Part shown: in pieces, positions 7,869 to 17,800 of the stretch
Layout: every line of letters begins with the position of its first letter
Numbering within the stretch: position 1 is the first letter of the stretch
From: UBA4717 sp002404395
GTDB lineage: Bacteria > Bacillota > Clostridia > Oscillospirales > CAG-272
Direction of reading: 5' to 3'
DNA: 34,573 nucleotides
NCBI GenBank assembly: GCA_937902275.1
Contig: CALFNW010000030.1
Span: forward strand, 1-34,573
Translations under genes and position numbers: made by a program
Notes under the pieces: model-generated
Database searches by the model: none
What the model was told of the DNA's origin: nothing
The model's input: the letters and a program-made list of their open reading frames with translations, nothing else

Positions 7869-10800
7869 CTAAACTTCAAAGTCAAGGATCTTTGCAGCGT
7901 ATACGGTTTCAAGCTTTTCTGTGTCCTTATCCTTAACGATCATGTAGGCTCTGCCGTACCATGTATCACCGGCTTTTACCTTGCTCTTGGCAACCAGATA
8001 AATTCCGGTGAAATCTGTGATGCTTTCGTCGATCTTGCCTTCGATAACGCCGGCGGTCGAAAGCTGAAGCTTACCCGGATCGCTTATAGTATCTGAAAGC
8101 AGTACGCCGCGCTCGACAAGCTCATACTTTGTACTGTCAAATGCGATAGCCGCTGCAAATTCGATACGGTTATCCTTGATGCGTGCGTCAAGCGTGTGCG
8201 CAAGACTTGCCTTTTCGGAGGTGTCGGAGGTGTCGTTCAATACTTCGGTGACGACTACATTCTTATCAAAGACATGGCAGTAAGTGTAATTTCGATCATA
8301 CGAAAGCACATATTCTTCACCGTCGCCGACCTTGATATTCCAATGGTGGAAATTATCGTGTCCGCTGAACGTGACCTGAGAATCGTAAGGCACATTATTG
8401 ACCTGCTCACTTGTACTGTCTGCCCATACTATTGTAAGGGTGGCTTGATTATTTTCTTTAGAAGTATATTTCGGCTTGTAAAGCATGAATCCGTTTTTGT
8501 CAACAACACACTCCCACCCTGCACCGTCATAGGAATATCCATCGCGGGCAGGGACAGCCGGAACAGCTGTATCTTTGCCGTTGTCACCTACGTCGCCGAT
8601 CAGCTTGACAAGGACGTTAGCCGAGTCAACATAAAGCCGGACCGTCTCGCCATTCTTACCGTATACCGGCTGATACCAAACACCTGCGCCGAGCGGCATA
8701 GCCTCAAGAGTCTCACCGTAAGTGAGGTAGCTGATTACATTTTCGTCGGATGACAGACGCCACCAGAATGCGGTGAAGTAGTTTTCGCTGTCTTTCGGAG
8801 TTGCAGTTATCGTTACTTCACTGCGGTCATCTCTGTAGTCATCATACCAATCATATTGCCGACTGTCAATTATGATCTCACCGATACCTGTATCATCGGC
8901 AAGCACGATAAGCTTCTTGACAGCTCCGACCGATTCGGCGTAGAAACGAACTTCTATATCGCGGTTTGAGGTGATGTTTTCAAGTGTAACGGTTGCATCA
9001 TGAGTGAGCAATCGGTTCTGACCGTTTGTTATATCATACCAACCGTCCATCTTGTAGCCGATACCGGGTGTTGCCGTAAGCGTAAGGTTATCACCCTCGG
9101 TAACCGAAAGCGCACCGCTTCGATCGGCAGTTCCCTCAGCGCCTACCTTTACATTCACGGTATACTCGCTCGGTGCGGCAAACTCATAAGCTTCGGCATC
9201 GGCTTCACTGTCGAAGAATGCGACATAAAGAATATCAAAATATTCTTCTCCGCTCATTTTAATCGAGGCAAATTGAGGCTTTAAACAAAGCTTTGACAGC
9301 CAGGTGTCACAGTTTGCTTCAAAAACGCTCTTGCCTTCTGCAGTTTTAATATTTTCACCGACACCGTTAGCGGAAATATCGGAAATTAAGTATTGCCACT
9401 TTCCGTTATATGTTACAGAGGGATCAGCTGCTCCCCAAAGTCTGATTTCCTTACCGTCTTCATCATAAGGCATGGGATTGAAGTTTGTAAAATTCCATGT
9501 GTTTCCGGGGATATTTCCGCGGTACCCGACCTTAATATATTTATGCTTGAGCATAGTGAAGTCTTCAGAGAACATATCTTTTGCGAAATTTAAATATATT
9601 CTGGAAAACTCTCCGGTATATTCGCCGCGGGTCTGGTCGCCGGCAGAAGCTCCGCTCAAATAACCGTCGGTCGGATCAGTCACAAAACGGAGATAGGATG
9701 TTGAAGAAGCATCATGCTTCCAACCGCGCAACGCAGTATGACCAAGATCTTTCGCCGGAATTACCGTCGCGTATTTTGCGTGGACGGTAATATTCTCAGT
9801 TACAGGAGTGTCGCTTTGAACATCCCAACCGACAAAGGATTGATAACCTCTGTTTTCGGGAGTCTTATTCGGATATTTGAGCGGCTGTCCGTGAATATAG
9901 GTCTGTGCGTCAAAATACTCACCGTTAATTACAAAAGTGACAGTATGCTTTTCGGGCGTGTAAACATACGCTTCTGCCGTTACGCTGCTGTCAAAAAAGG
10001 CAATATATGAAAGGTCAAGATAATCGTTCGGATATACTGTAATATTATCGGTAAAATGCGGTTTCAGCCACACAGCCGACATAGTTCCGTCTGAATTGTC
10101 GTTGAAAGTATCAAGACCTGCATCAGGGTATGTTGCAGCTAAATCATATGACAGATCAACTATAAACTTTTCCCATGTTTCATCACATCTTTGCGATTTT
10201 TCCGCGCACTGTGTGTCATACCAAATACTTTTTCCGGTATCGGGCATGGTATCAATTTTAAAGCTTTTGTTTTTTCCCTCAACATTCGATCTTATGCCGA
10301 AAGAAATATATTTGTAGTCGGAAAGCTTGAAATCTTCCGGATAAAGACTATTTTCAAAGCTAAAACCGATATTTGTACCGCCGTTGGTTTTGCCGGTATC
10401 CGGGTAAAGATAACCGAAATGCTTATAGACGCCGATTTCGGTATCAAATTCATCAGTCGGAGCTTTCCAACCGCCGTTCGGCGTAACAGTCACCTTATCA
10501 AGGGGCATAAAAAGTGCAAAGCTTGCATTGACTGTTATATCTTCTCTGACAACAGTCCCTGCGGCAGTATCCCAGCCGACAAAAGTATATCCGTTTCTGG
10601 TCGGAGTTTCATATTCATCGGGATAAGCAAGTACATCGCCCTGAGTGTATTTTTGTGTTGCAACGATTTCATCGCCGTTCTTGTAAGTTACCGTACGCTC
10701 AAAATGGTTATAGCTCTCGGCTGCTTCTTCGGTCGCAAAGAACGCGACATAGAATATGTCGAAATATTCGCCCTGATTCATGGCAATTCCGCCGCCCCAA

Positions 10801-11264
10801 TGAGGCTTTAGACTCAGCAATTCAACATAGCTCTCTGCGAACAGATTAAAGCGATTACTGTCTGTATCCTGCGACATATCAAGAATAAAGGTTTCGACAG
10901 AACCGTCGTATTTAGGCTGCAGATTATTATAAAGATACTTACCGTACCACAGATACGGCGCCTCATAATTTATATTGTTATACGGAACAATATCAAAATT
11001 GAAATGCTTGTACGAAATATTGGAACGATACGCGATCTTCATGTACTTGTTTTCGCCAAGTTTGAAGCTTTCCGGATATGCGGAAGCAATCAGCTTAAGA
11101 TCAAGATGGGTATTTGCACCACTTGTAAACGTTCCGTCAACCTGAAAATGGTGGTAGCGTATACCGGTATTTTCATCGGTCACAATCCCGTAATCAGCAT
11201 ATACATTTTTGTCTGCCACAGTTATATCCGACGGTGTGAACACTGCGCTCGGCACAACGCTCGA
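7869..11264 (-). repeat. Duplicated block, copy 2 (paralogous to 11418-14876)
   Basis: Encodes the same order of modules as the 3' third of the adjacent gene: A-InlB-A-InlB-A-divergent repeat-tail. Corresponding modules match position by position. The third modules (9177-9761 and 12684-13280) are the closest pair. Within them an 83-base stretch beginning near 9595 and 13096 differs at only about 5 positions by eye. Confidence 0.75.
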
Positions 11265-11387
11265 CCCGCTTATTGCCGTGGCTGCCGCGTCGTTTGCAAG
11301 CGAATAAAAAGCAAATGACGACGATATCATAATTATCGCAAGCATGAACGAAAAAATTCGAAAATACTTAGATTTCTGTTCAAGCAT
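7869..11387 (-). CDS. Secreted modular repeat protein (InlB-type repeats), paralogue of the tail of the giant GH2 enzyme
   Basis: An exported 1172-residue protein with no recognisable catalytic domain. A signal peptide spans about residues 1-35. Then come three copies of an unassigned ~180-residue module (about 42-230, 297-478, 543-737). InlB/Listeria-Bacteroides repeats separate them (about 232-291 and 480-540), and a divergent InlB-like repeat follows (742-817). A region with a terminal LSYxRxYxY motif spans 820-1050, and a C-terminal domain with TWYGRAYMIVKD ends the protein. Module hallmarks are KYxKxxYR, L-W, LxLKP and YFDxxYVAFF. The whole mature protein matches residues ~1876-3027 of the upstream gene product. 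GGAGG lies before ATG 11387. The intergenic gap is 30 nt, so it is co-transcribed. There is no LPXTG, SLH or dockerin, so surface retention, if any, must be by another route. Glycan binding is inference. Confidence 0.75.
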   Translation of the reverse strand: MLEQKSKYFRIFSFMLAIIMISSSFAFYSLANDAAATAISGSSVVPSAVFTPSDITVADKNVYADYGIVTDENTGIRYHHFQVDGTFTSGANTHLDLKLIASAYPESFKLGENKYMKIAYRSNISYKHFNFDIVPYNNINYEAPYLWYGKYLYNNLQPKYDGSVETFILDMSQDTDSNRFNLFAESYVELLSLKPHWGGGIAMNQGEYFDIFYVAFFATEEAAESYNHFERTVTYKNGDEIVATQKYTQGDVLAYPDEYETPTRNGYTFVGWDTAAGTVVREDITVNASFALFMPLDKVTVTPNGGWKAPTDEFDTEIGVYKHFGYLYPDTGKTNGGTNIGFSFENSLYPEDFKLSDYKYISFGIRSNVEGKNKSFKIDTMPDTGKSIWYDTQCAEKSQRCDETWEKFIVDLSYDLAATYPDAGLDTFNDNSDGTMSAVWLKPHFTDNITVYPNDYLDLSYIAFFDSSVTAEAYVYTPEKHTVTFVINGEYFDAQTYIHGQPLKYPNKTPENRGYQSFVGWDVQSDTPVTENITVHAKYATVIPAKDLGHTALRGWKHDASSTSYLRFVTDPTDGYLSGASAGDQTRGEYTGEFSRIYLNFAKDMFSEDFTMLKHKYIKVGYRGNIPGNTWNFTNFNPMPYDEDGKEIRLWGAADPSVTYNGKWQYLISDISANGVGENIKTAEGKSVFEANCDTWLSKLCLKPQFASIKMSGEEYFDILYVAFFDSEADAEAYEFAAPSEYTVNVKVGAEGTADRSGALSVTEGDNLTLTATPGIGYKMDGWYDITNGQNRLLTHDATVTLENITSNRDIEVRFYAESVGAVKKLIVLADDTGIGEIIIDSRQYDWYDDYRDDRSEVTITATPKDSENYFTAFWWRLSSDENVISYLTYGETLEAMPLGAGVWYQPVYGKNGETVRLYVDSANVLVKLIGDVGDNGKDTAVPAVPARDGYSYDGAGWECVVDKNGFMLYKPKYTSKENNQATLTIVWADSTSEQVNNVPYDSQVTFSGHDNFHHWNIKVGDGEEYVLSYDRNYTYCHVFDKNVVVTEVLNDTSDTSEKASLAHTLDARIKDNRIEFAAAIAFDSTKYELVERGVLLSDTISDPGKLQLSTAGVIEGKIDESITDFTGIYLVAKSKVKAGDTWYGRAYMIVKDKDTEKLETVYAAKILDFEV

Positions 11388-11417
11388 TCTGTTTTTCCTC
11401 CGATTGTATAATTTAAT

Positions 11418-14400
11418 TTACGCGTTTACGCCGAGAATTTCCTCGGCGTAAACGATACGTACTTCGTCAGTGGTGTCATTTTTTATGATCATATATGCTC
11501 TGCCGTACCATGAGTCGGACGCGCTGACGGCGCCCTTGCGGATTATAAATACTCCGCTTGCATTTCCGGCGTCGGCTTCGATTTTGCCTTTGATCACACC
11601 GCTTGCCTCAAATACAAAACCGTCCTTATCAAGCAAACGATCGCTTAAAAGCACGCCGCGTTCGATGAGTGTCCACCCGTTTACCGCGCACTGTGAAGCG
11701 ATAAACTTTGCCGTTCCAAGCTCGTATTCGGCGGCAAGTGTGTGAACTGTATTGTCGGGAGTGAGTTTATCCGACGTTTCATAAATGCGAATGTTTCCCG
11801 AGAGCACATGGTTATATTTGTACGTACGTTCGTATGAGAGCAATTTCGGCTTTCCCCCGTCGATCGAAACAAGCCATGCGGTAAAGTCTGCCGACTCCGA
11901 GGTAAGCATAACGGAAGCGTTGTAATCAACGTCATTGACCGGCTTGCCGTTTACAGTCAGAGTGGTACCGCCAAAACCGACGCTTTCGTAGACCGGGGTA
12001 TATACAATCACCTTACGGTTTCCTAACTCGCTTTCAATCCAACCGAGCGCGGTATAGCCGCGTCTTTCGGGAAGTTCCGGGGTGATTTCGGGATCGGTTG
12101 CAATGATCGAGTTGTTGCGGTCAACATACAATCGTATTTTTTGTCTGACATTTCCCGAAATATTTCCGAAAACGGGCATATAGCGCACACCCGCTCCGAG
12201 CGGATAAACTCCGACGCTGCTGCCGACTCCGACAAGCGCAGTATTATTTGCGGAAACCCTTACCCAATAAGCCGGGTAAAACTTGTCTGCATACTCAACT
12301 TTTGCTTCGGCTTCAAGCAGCGTTTCGCGGCGTGAAGAAACCGAAAGCGGCTCTCCGTTAAAGAGCACTCCGTCGGCATATATTACGCCAACACCGTCAG
12401 CATCGCCGTCAATCGCAAGCGTCTGCGGTATATCGACCGCAAGCTCGTAGAAGCGCGCTTCTAACTCAATATTGTCATCAGGTGTAAACACAAGCGCACA
12501 TTCGCGGGTAAGCAATCGGTTTTGTCCGTTTGTAACATCGTACCAACCGTCCATTTTATATCCGTCGTTCGGATATGCGGTAAGCACAAGCTCGCTGCCT
12601 GTTTCGGCGGTAAAGGAGGCTTCACAGTCTACGCTTCCGCCGTCGCACGCATATACGCTTACATTAACGGTATCGGGAGTGCGTATAAACTCAAAATCAT
12701 TTGCCGCTTCAAGATCGTTGAAGAACGCGATGTACAGCAAGTCAAAATACTCTTCACCGGTAAGTTTGATCGAAGCAAACTGCGGCTTGAAGCAAAGTTT
12801 TGAAAGCCATGTATCACAATTTGCTTCATATACCGATTTACCGTCTGCGGTAAGCAATTGTTCGCCGCCGTTACAGGTCGAAATATCAAAAACAAAGTCA
12901 TGCCACTCGCCGTCATAGGTCACAAACGGATCGTTATTGCCCCAAAGTCGGGTCTCCTTGCCGGTATAAGGCATAGGATTGAAGTTAGCGCGTCCCCATA
13001 CATTTCCAGGAATACTTCCGCGATAGCCGATCTTGATATATTTGTGCTCAAGCATAGTAAAGCCGTCCGGGAACATATCCTTTGTGAGCGAGAGATATAT
13101 TCTGGAAAACTCGCCGGTATATTCGCCGCGGTTCTGATCGCCGGCGGAGGCTCCGCTCAAATAACCGTCGGTCGGATCGGTTATGAAGCGGCGGTATGTA
13201 TAACCGTTGAATTCACCGTCCTCGCCGAGCTTCCAACCGCGGATACCCTGAGGCGATACCATATCGCCGCCTGCAATAAGCGTCACGAAATTTGCTTTGA
13301 CGGTAATATCATGTTTGACGATGCTTCCTTTTTCAATGCTCCACCCGGTAAAGTAACAGCCGGCAACATTCGGGATATCGCTCGGATATACAAGCGCTTC
13401 GCCGCGTTTATAAGTCTGAGTTGCAAAGGTTTTGCCGTTGACGGTATACGTTACCGTATACTTCGGACTCGGAGCGGTAAAGTAATCATATGCGTTTGCT
13501 TCTTCCTCGGTAGCAAAGAACGCAACGTACAGCAGATCAAAATAATCTCCGTCGAACATTTCGAAGTTGTCCGAAAAGTTAGGCTTGATATGAAGCCCTT
13601 CAACATAGCTGTCGGAGTTGTCGGCAAATATTTTCGCATCGTCTTTTGAGGTATCGAACACCATGGTTTCCCATGTGCCGTCATATTTGCGGCTGTTTAT
13701 GTTACGGTTATCGACGATCGGAGGCATAGGACCGTATATTGTCCTCCATCCGAGATAGTCACCGTACCAAAGCGCCATTCCGCCGTCTGCGGAATGCGCA
13801 TATATATCGCAATTAAGCCAATTTTTGTACCCGTCATTTAACTTAGCACGAAAACCGAGTTTTATATATCGGTTTTCAGAAAGTTTAAAATCTTCGGGAA
13901 AAAGTTCTTCATTAAAAACGGCGGCGATATGCGTGTTCGGTCCGCTGACTTTTTTACTGTCCTTATCGACAAGATTTGCACTGTCAACGCCGAAGCGGTG
14001 ATAATATACTCCGTTTTCCTCCGAAAGACCGTTTGACACCCAACCCTGAAGCCCGGTCAATGTCATCTCGCTTGCCGGGATCAACGCTGAAGGCTTGATC
14101 GGAGCGGTGAATTTCGCGTTGACAGTAAGATTGTACGTCAAAGAAATACCCGATTCAACGCTCCAACCGAGAAATTTTTCTCCGTCGCAGGTCGGCTCGG
14201 TCGCGGGGTAAGCAAGCTTATCCCCGCGCTCATAGAGCTGAGTTTCAAAAACTTCCCCGTTTGCTACGTATGTCACAATGCATTTAGGATCGGGGTTCTT
14301 GAAATAATCATAGCTTTCAGCGTCCTTTTCGTTGTCAAAGAAAGCGACGTACAGCAGATCGAAATAATCGGTGCCGTCCATTGTATAACCGTTGCCGCCG

Positions 14401-14876
14401 TATGGCTTCAGGCACAGTTTGCTCATGTATGTCATGCCGTTGGCATCCATTACGGTCTCGCCTGCGGCAGGCTCTACAAAACCCGAACCGCCGGTGATAT
14501 TATTAAGGTCATATACAAACGAGTCCCATGTACCGTTGACTGCCAAGCCGGGCATGAAGCCCGACCAAAGTCTGACCTCGACACCCTCCTTGTACGGCAT
14601 AGGATTGAAGTCGCAAAGGTTAAGTCCGTTTGAAAGCTTTGTTCTGTAGCCGACTTTCACATAATGATCAGCTGCAAGCGTAAATCCCTCGGGGAACATG
14701 GATTTTTCAAAGATCGCATATATGCGCGAACCGTCCTCTGTCACATATCCGTTTGTCGTGTTTGCACGACGATAGATCTGCCCGTTGATATCGCCTTCGC
14801 TTCCGATGCTGAAGCCGCCGGAAGCGGCAAACTTCATTTCGTTTGCTTTGATAAGGACGTTCGGGGAAATATCGGA
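11418..14876 (-). repeat. Duplicated block, copy 1 (paralogous to 7869-11264)
   Basis: Residues ~1876-3027 of the giant enzyme repeat the full domain order of the downstream protein. The simplest reading is tandem duplication of the 3' part of this gene, with the copy gaining or keeping a signal peptide. The alternative is fusion of an ancestral stand-alone scaffold to a GH2 enzyme. Confidence 0.75.
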
Positions 14877-17800
14877 TCCGACGCCTACGCTGACCAGGCA
14901 ATACGCCGAAAGCGCACCGCTGACAGTCGTTGCCGAAACCGTGGCGCTTCCGTTGGAAATTGCGCTTACTGTGCCGTCAGAAGCCACTTTTACCACGCTT
15001 TCGTCGCTGCTCTTCCAGACTACCGCTTTGTTGGAAGCGGTTTCGGGAAGCACGGTCGCGGTAAGACGCGCGGATTCGTTTACCCCGAGCTTCAGCGTGC
15101 TTTTGTCAAGCTTTACCGACTCCGCGTCGGCTCTGCCCTCATATGCGGCAAAGTTTGCAATGACCGGGCGCTCGCCCGCAGTGCCCGCCTTAAGATTTTC
15201 CACCTTAAGATAGCGCGCGGTTACGTCGGTTTCAATCGCGGTAAAGCGGTTTGCACCGCGCACACTCCTGACGGTATACCAACTGCTGCCGTCGAGCGAT
15301 CCCTTGAGTGTAAATGAATAGTTATATTCTCCGCCCAAAGTGATCTCAAACAAACCAAGGTCGGTCGCACTGCCGAGATCGACCGTCCACGAAGCGGGAG
15401 AGGTCGTTGCTGCGCACCAGCGGTTGTTTTCGGTAAGGATATTATTGTTGGCTTTTTCGGCAGTCTGATTGCCGTCACTATAAGTACTTGAAGCAGTCGC
15501 AGGCTTATTCAGTGCGACATTGAGGGATGTGCCGACTCCTGTAAGTTCGGAAAGAGAAATTTCTCCGCTTCCGTCCTCAAAGGTGATCATCAGATATCTG
15601 CCCTCTGCATTGATATCATTTCTGCCGAGCACCATATTTTCGGCGGTCTTATCGACAATTATATCCGTCGCACTTACAGCTCCGCGCTCGAAAGCTTCCG
15701 CGTCATTTGTCAGCGCGATCGAATACTTATATTTTTCCGACGCCGTTTCATTGCTCGGAACGAGCGTGATATTATCGACAAAATAGCGCGCTCCGAGATC
15801 AAGCTTCAAGGTCTGAGGATATCTGTCGGAAGTCCATGCGGTATTTTTATCACCATCTACAAGCTTGTTTGCATCATCGTTATTTGTTGCAAGCACAAGC
15901 TTATCTGCAAGTATATTTTCTTCGCGGCTTCCGTCGTCAAGTCCGAAGCTGAACGAATCAAAGAGGACGGTTGCGCCGTTGAGCGCAAAGAAGATATTGA
16001 CGTCATGCTTGCCCGTGATCTTCGGAATATCAAGTGTGTATTCAACAAAACCGTCACGCGCGTTAAGTCTGCCCTCAAGCCAGAATTCGGTACTGTTGTC
16101 AAGCACAAGCTTCATGTTTTTGGTAGCGCCGCTAATCAGCTTCGCACGCAGCTTGAGCGTATTTGCGCCGATATTTCCGAAGTCGATATTCTTGAAGGTA
16201 AGGTTGTCGTTATTCGTACATCTGACGGTAGTGACTGTTCTGCCGTTATCGTCGTAATCACGCGTCTCGTTGTTGTTTCCGGCTATGCCGAGTACATAAC
16301 CGTCGTAGTCCTCCGCTTCAATCGTCGAATATGCAGAGGGGTATGCTGCTTTAAAGCGGAAGGACTCAAGCGTTATTTCTCCGTCAAAAACAAAGCAAAG
16401 ATCATGACTGCCGTAAAGCTTGGGTATAGCGAAGCCGACTTCCGCAAACTCATCAAAACTTCCGGTTGACGGGAATTTGAGCGAAGCAAGCATATGACCG
16501 TCAACATTGCCGTCGTAGATCTTTATCGCGGTATCGGATCCTGCCGCTCCCTTCAGCTTCAGGAGAGTCGCGCCGTCATTTCCGAACACGGCATTATTAT
16601 AAAAAAGCTGCGTTCCAGACTTGATTTTCGAAACTTTGCCGTCTTCGACAACAAGCGTTTCAGCGTTTGTGTCGTTAAAATCCGCGGCAGAGTTCACCGT
16701 ATAAGGATCCCGTTTATACAGACCGTCGGTATCGACTTCGGTAAATCTGAAATTCATAATGCTTACGGGAATACTTGTGTAATCCTTGTAAGGCACCTGG
16801 AACTTGAAGTAAAGGTCGTGTATCCCGTAAAGTCCCGGGAGGCTGAAAGTATAATCGGCAAATCCCTCTTTCACGTCTTTGAAATAGAAGGTCTTGATAA
16901 CCTTGCCGTCGAGCGAACCGTCGCGCAGCTCCATGATCGTGCCCGACGGGATCTTTGCATTGATAATAAAGTTTTCACTACCGTAGATGCCGAAGTCAGC
17001 ATCTTTGTATCTGAGCCAGAATCCGCTGCGGATATCGGTAACATAACGGTCTTCGACCCGAGGATGGATCGAAAGCGTGATCTTTTCATGTTTTTCGTCA
17101 TAATCGCGCCCGTAAATGACGTCATAAGGCTTTTTTGCCGCAAAAATGTCGGTCGCGGTGAATTTGAGCATTTTATAGCTCTGTGCATATGCACTGCGGT
17201 TCTTTACGTATGCGCAAAGATAGAACTCGCCGCTTCCCTGCGCGGTTACGGTTGCGACAGTGCCGTCTGCGCTGATCTCGTCGATCCGCGCAAGCGCGGT
17301 CTCGTCGCCGCCGTCGTCAATTACCATCCAGGTGATATCTTCGGACGCACCCGCGGGATTAAGTGTTGCCTTGACGCGTGCGGTGAGCGACTCGTTAGTA
17401 AGCTCGGTCGAGCCTTCGATCACTTCAAAGGTGAGCTTGTTTGCAGGTGTGAAATTTGCCTCCTGACCGGTGATCGTAATAACCTTTTCTCCATAGATTC
17501 GCGAGCCGTCAAGCGCAGTCGCGCGGACGGTCACACTTCCGTTGTATCTTGCGGTAAGTAATCCCGATTCATCAATTGTCGCACAGGCATTTGAGACGCT
17601 CCACGCCACATTTTTCAGCGCGGCGTTTGCGGGCGAAACGGCTGCCGAAAGCTGAAGTCTGCCGGATTTGGTGTTTACGGTCGATGTATCTGAGCTTACG
17701 TTTATCGCATTTACACGCGTCACAGTATTCTGACCCGAAACCGTGACGATCGCCGAATCGGATACATTTGAGCCGTCAAGCGCAGTCGCGGTCACCTTGA

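Noticed and set aside
8196..8753. 185-codon open frame on the plus strand
   Set aside because: Antisense to the 1172-residue modular protein; no supporting signals.
16494..17561. 355-codon open frame on the plus strand
   Set aside because: Fully antisense to the CBM-like part of the giant GH2 gene, with no ribosome site or recognisable domain; a frame shadow of a long biased gene.
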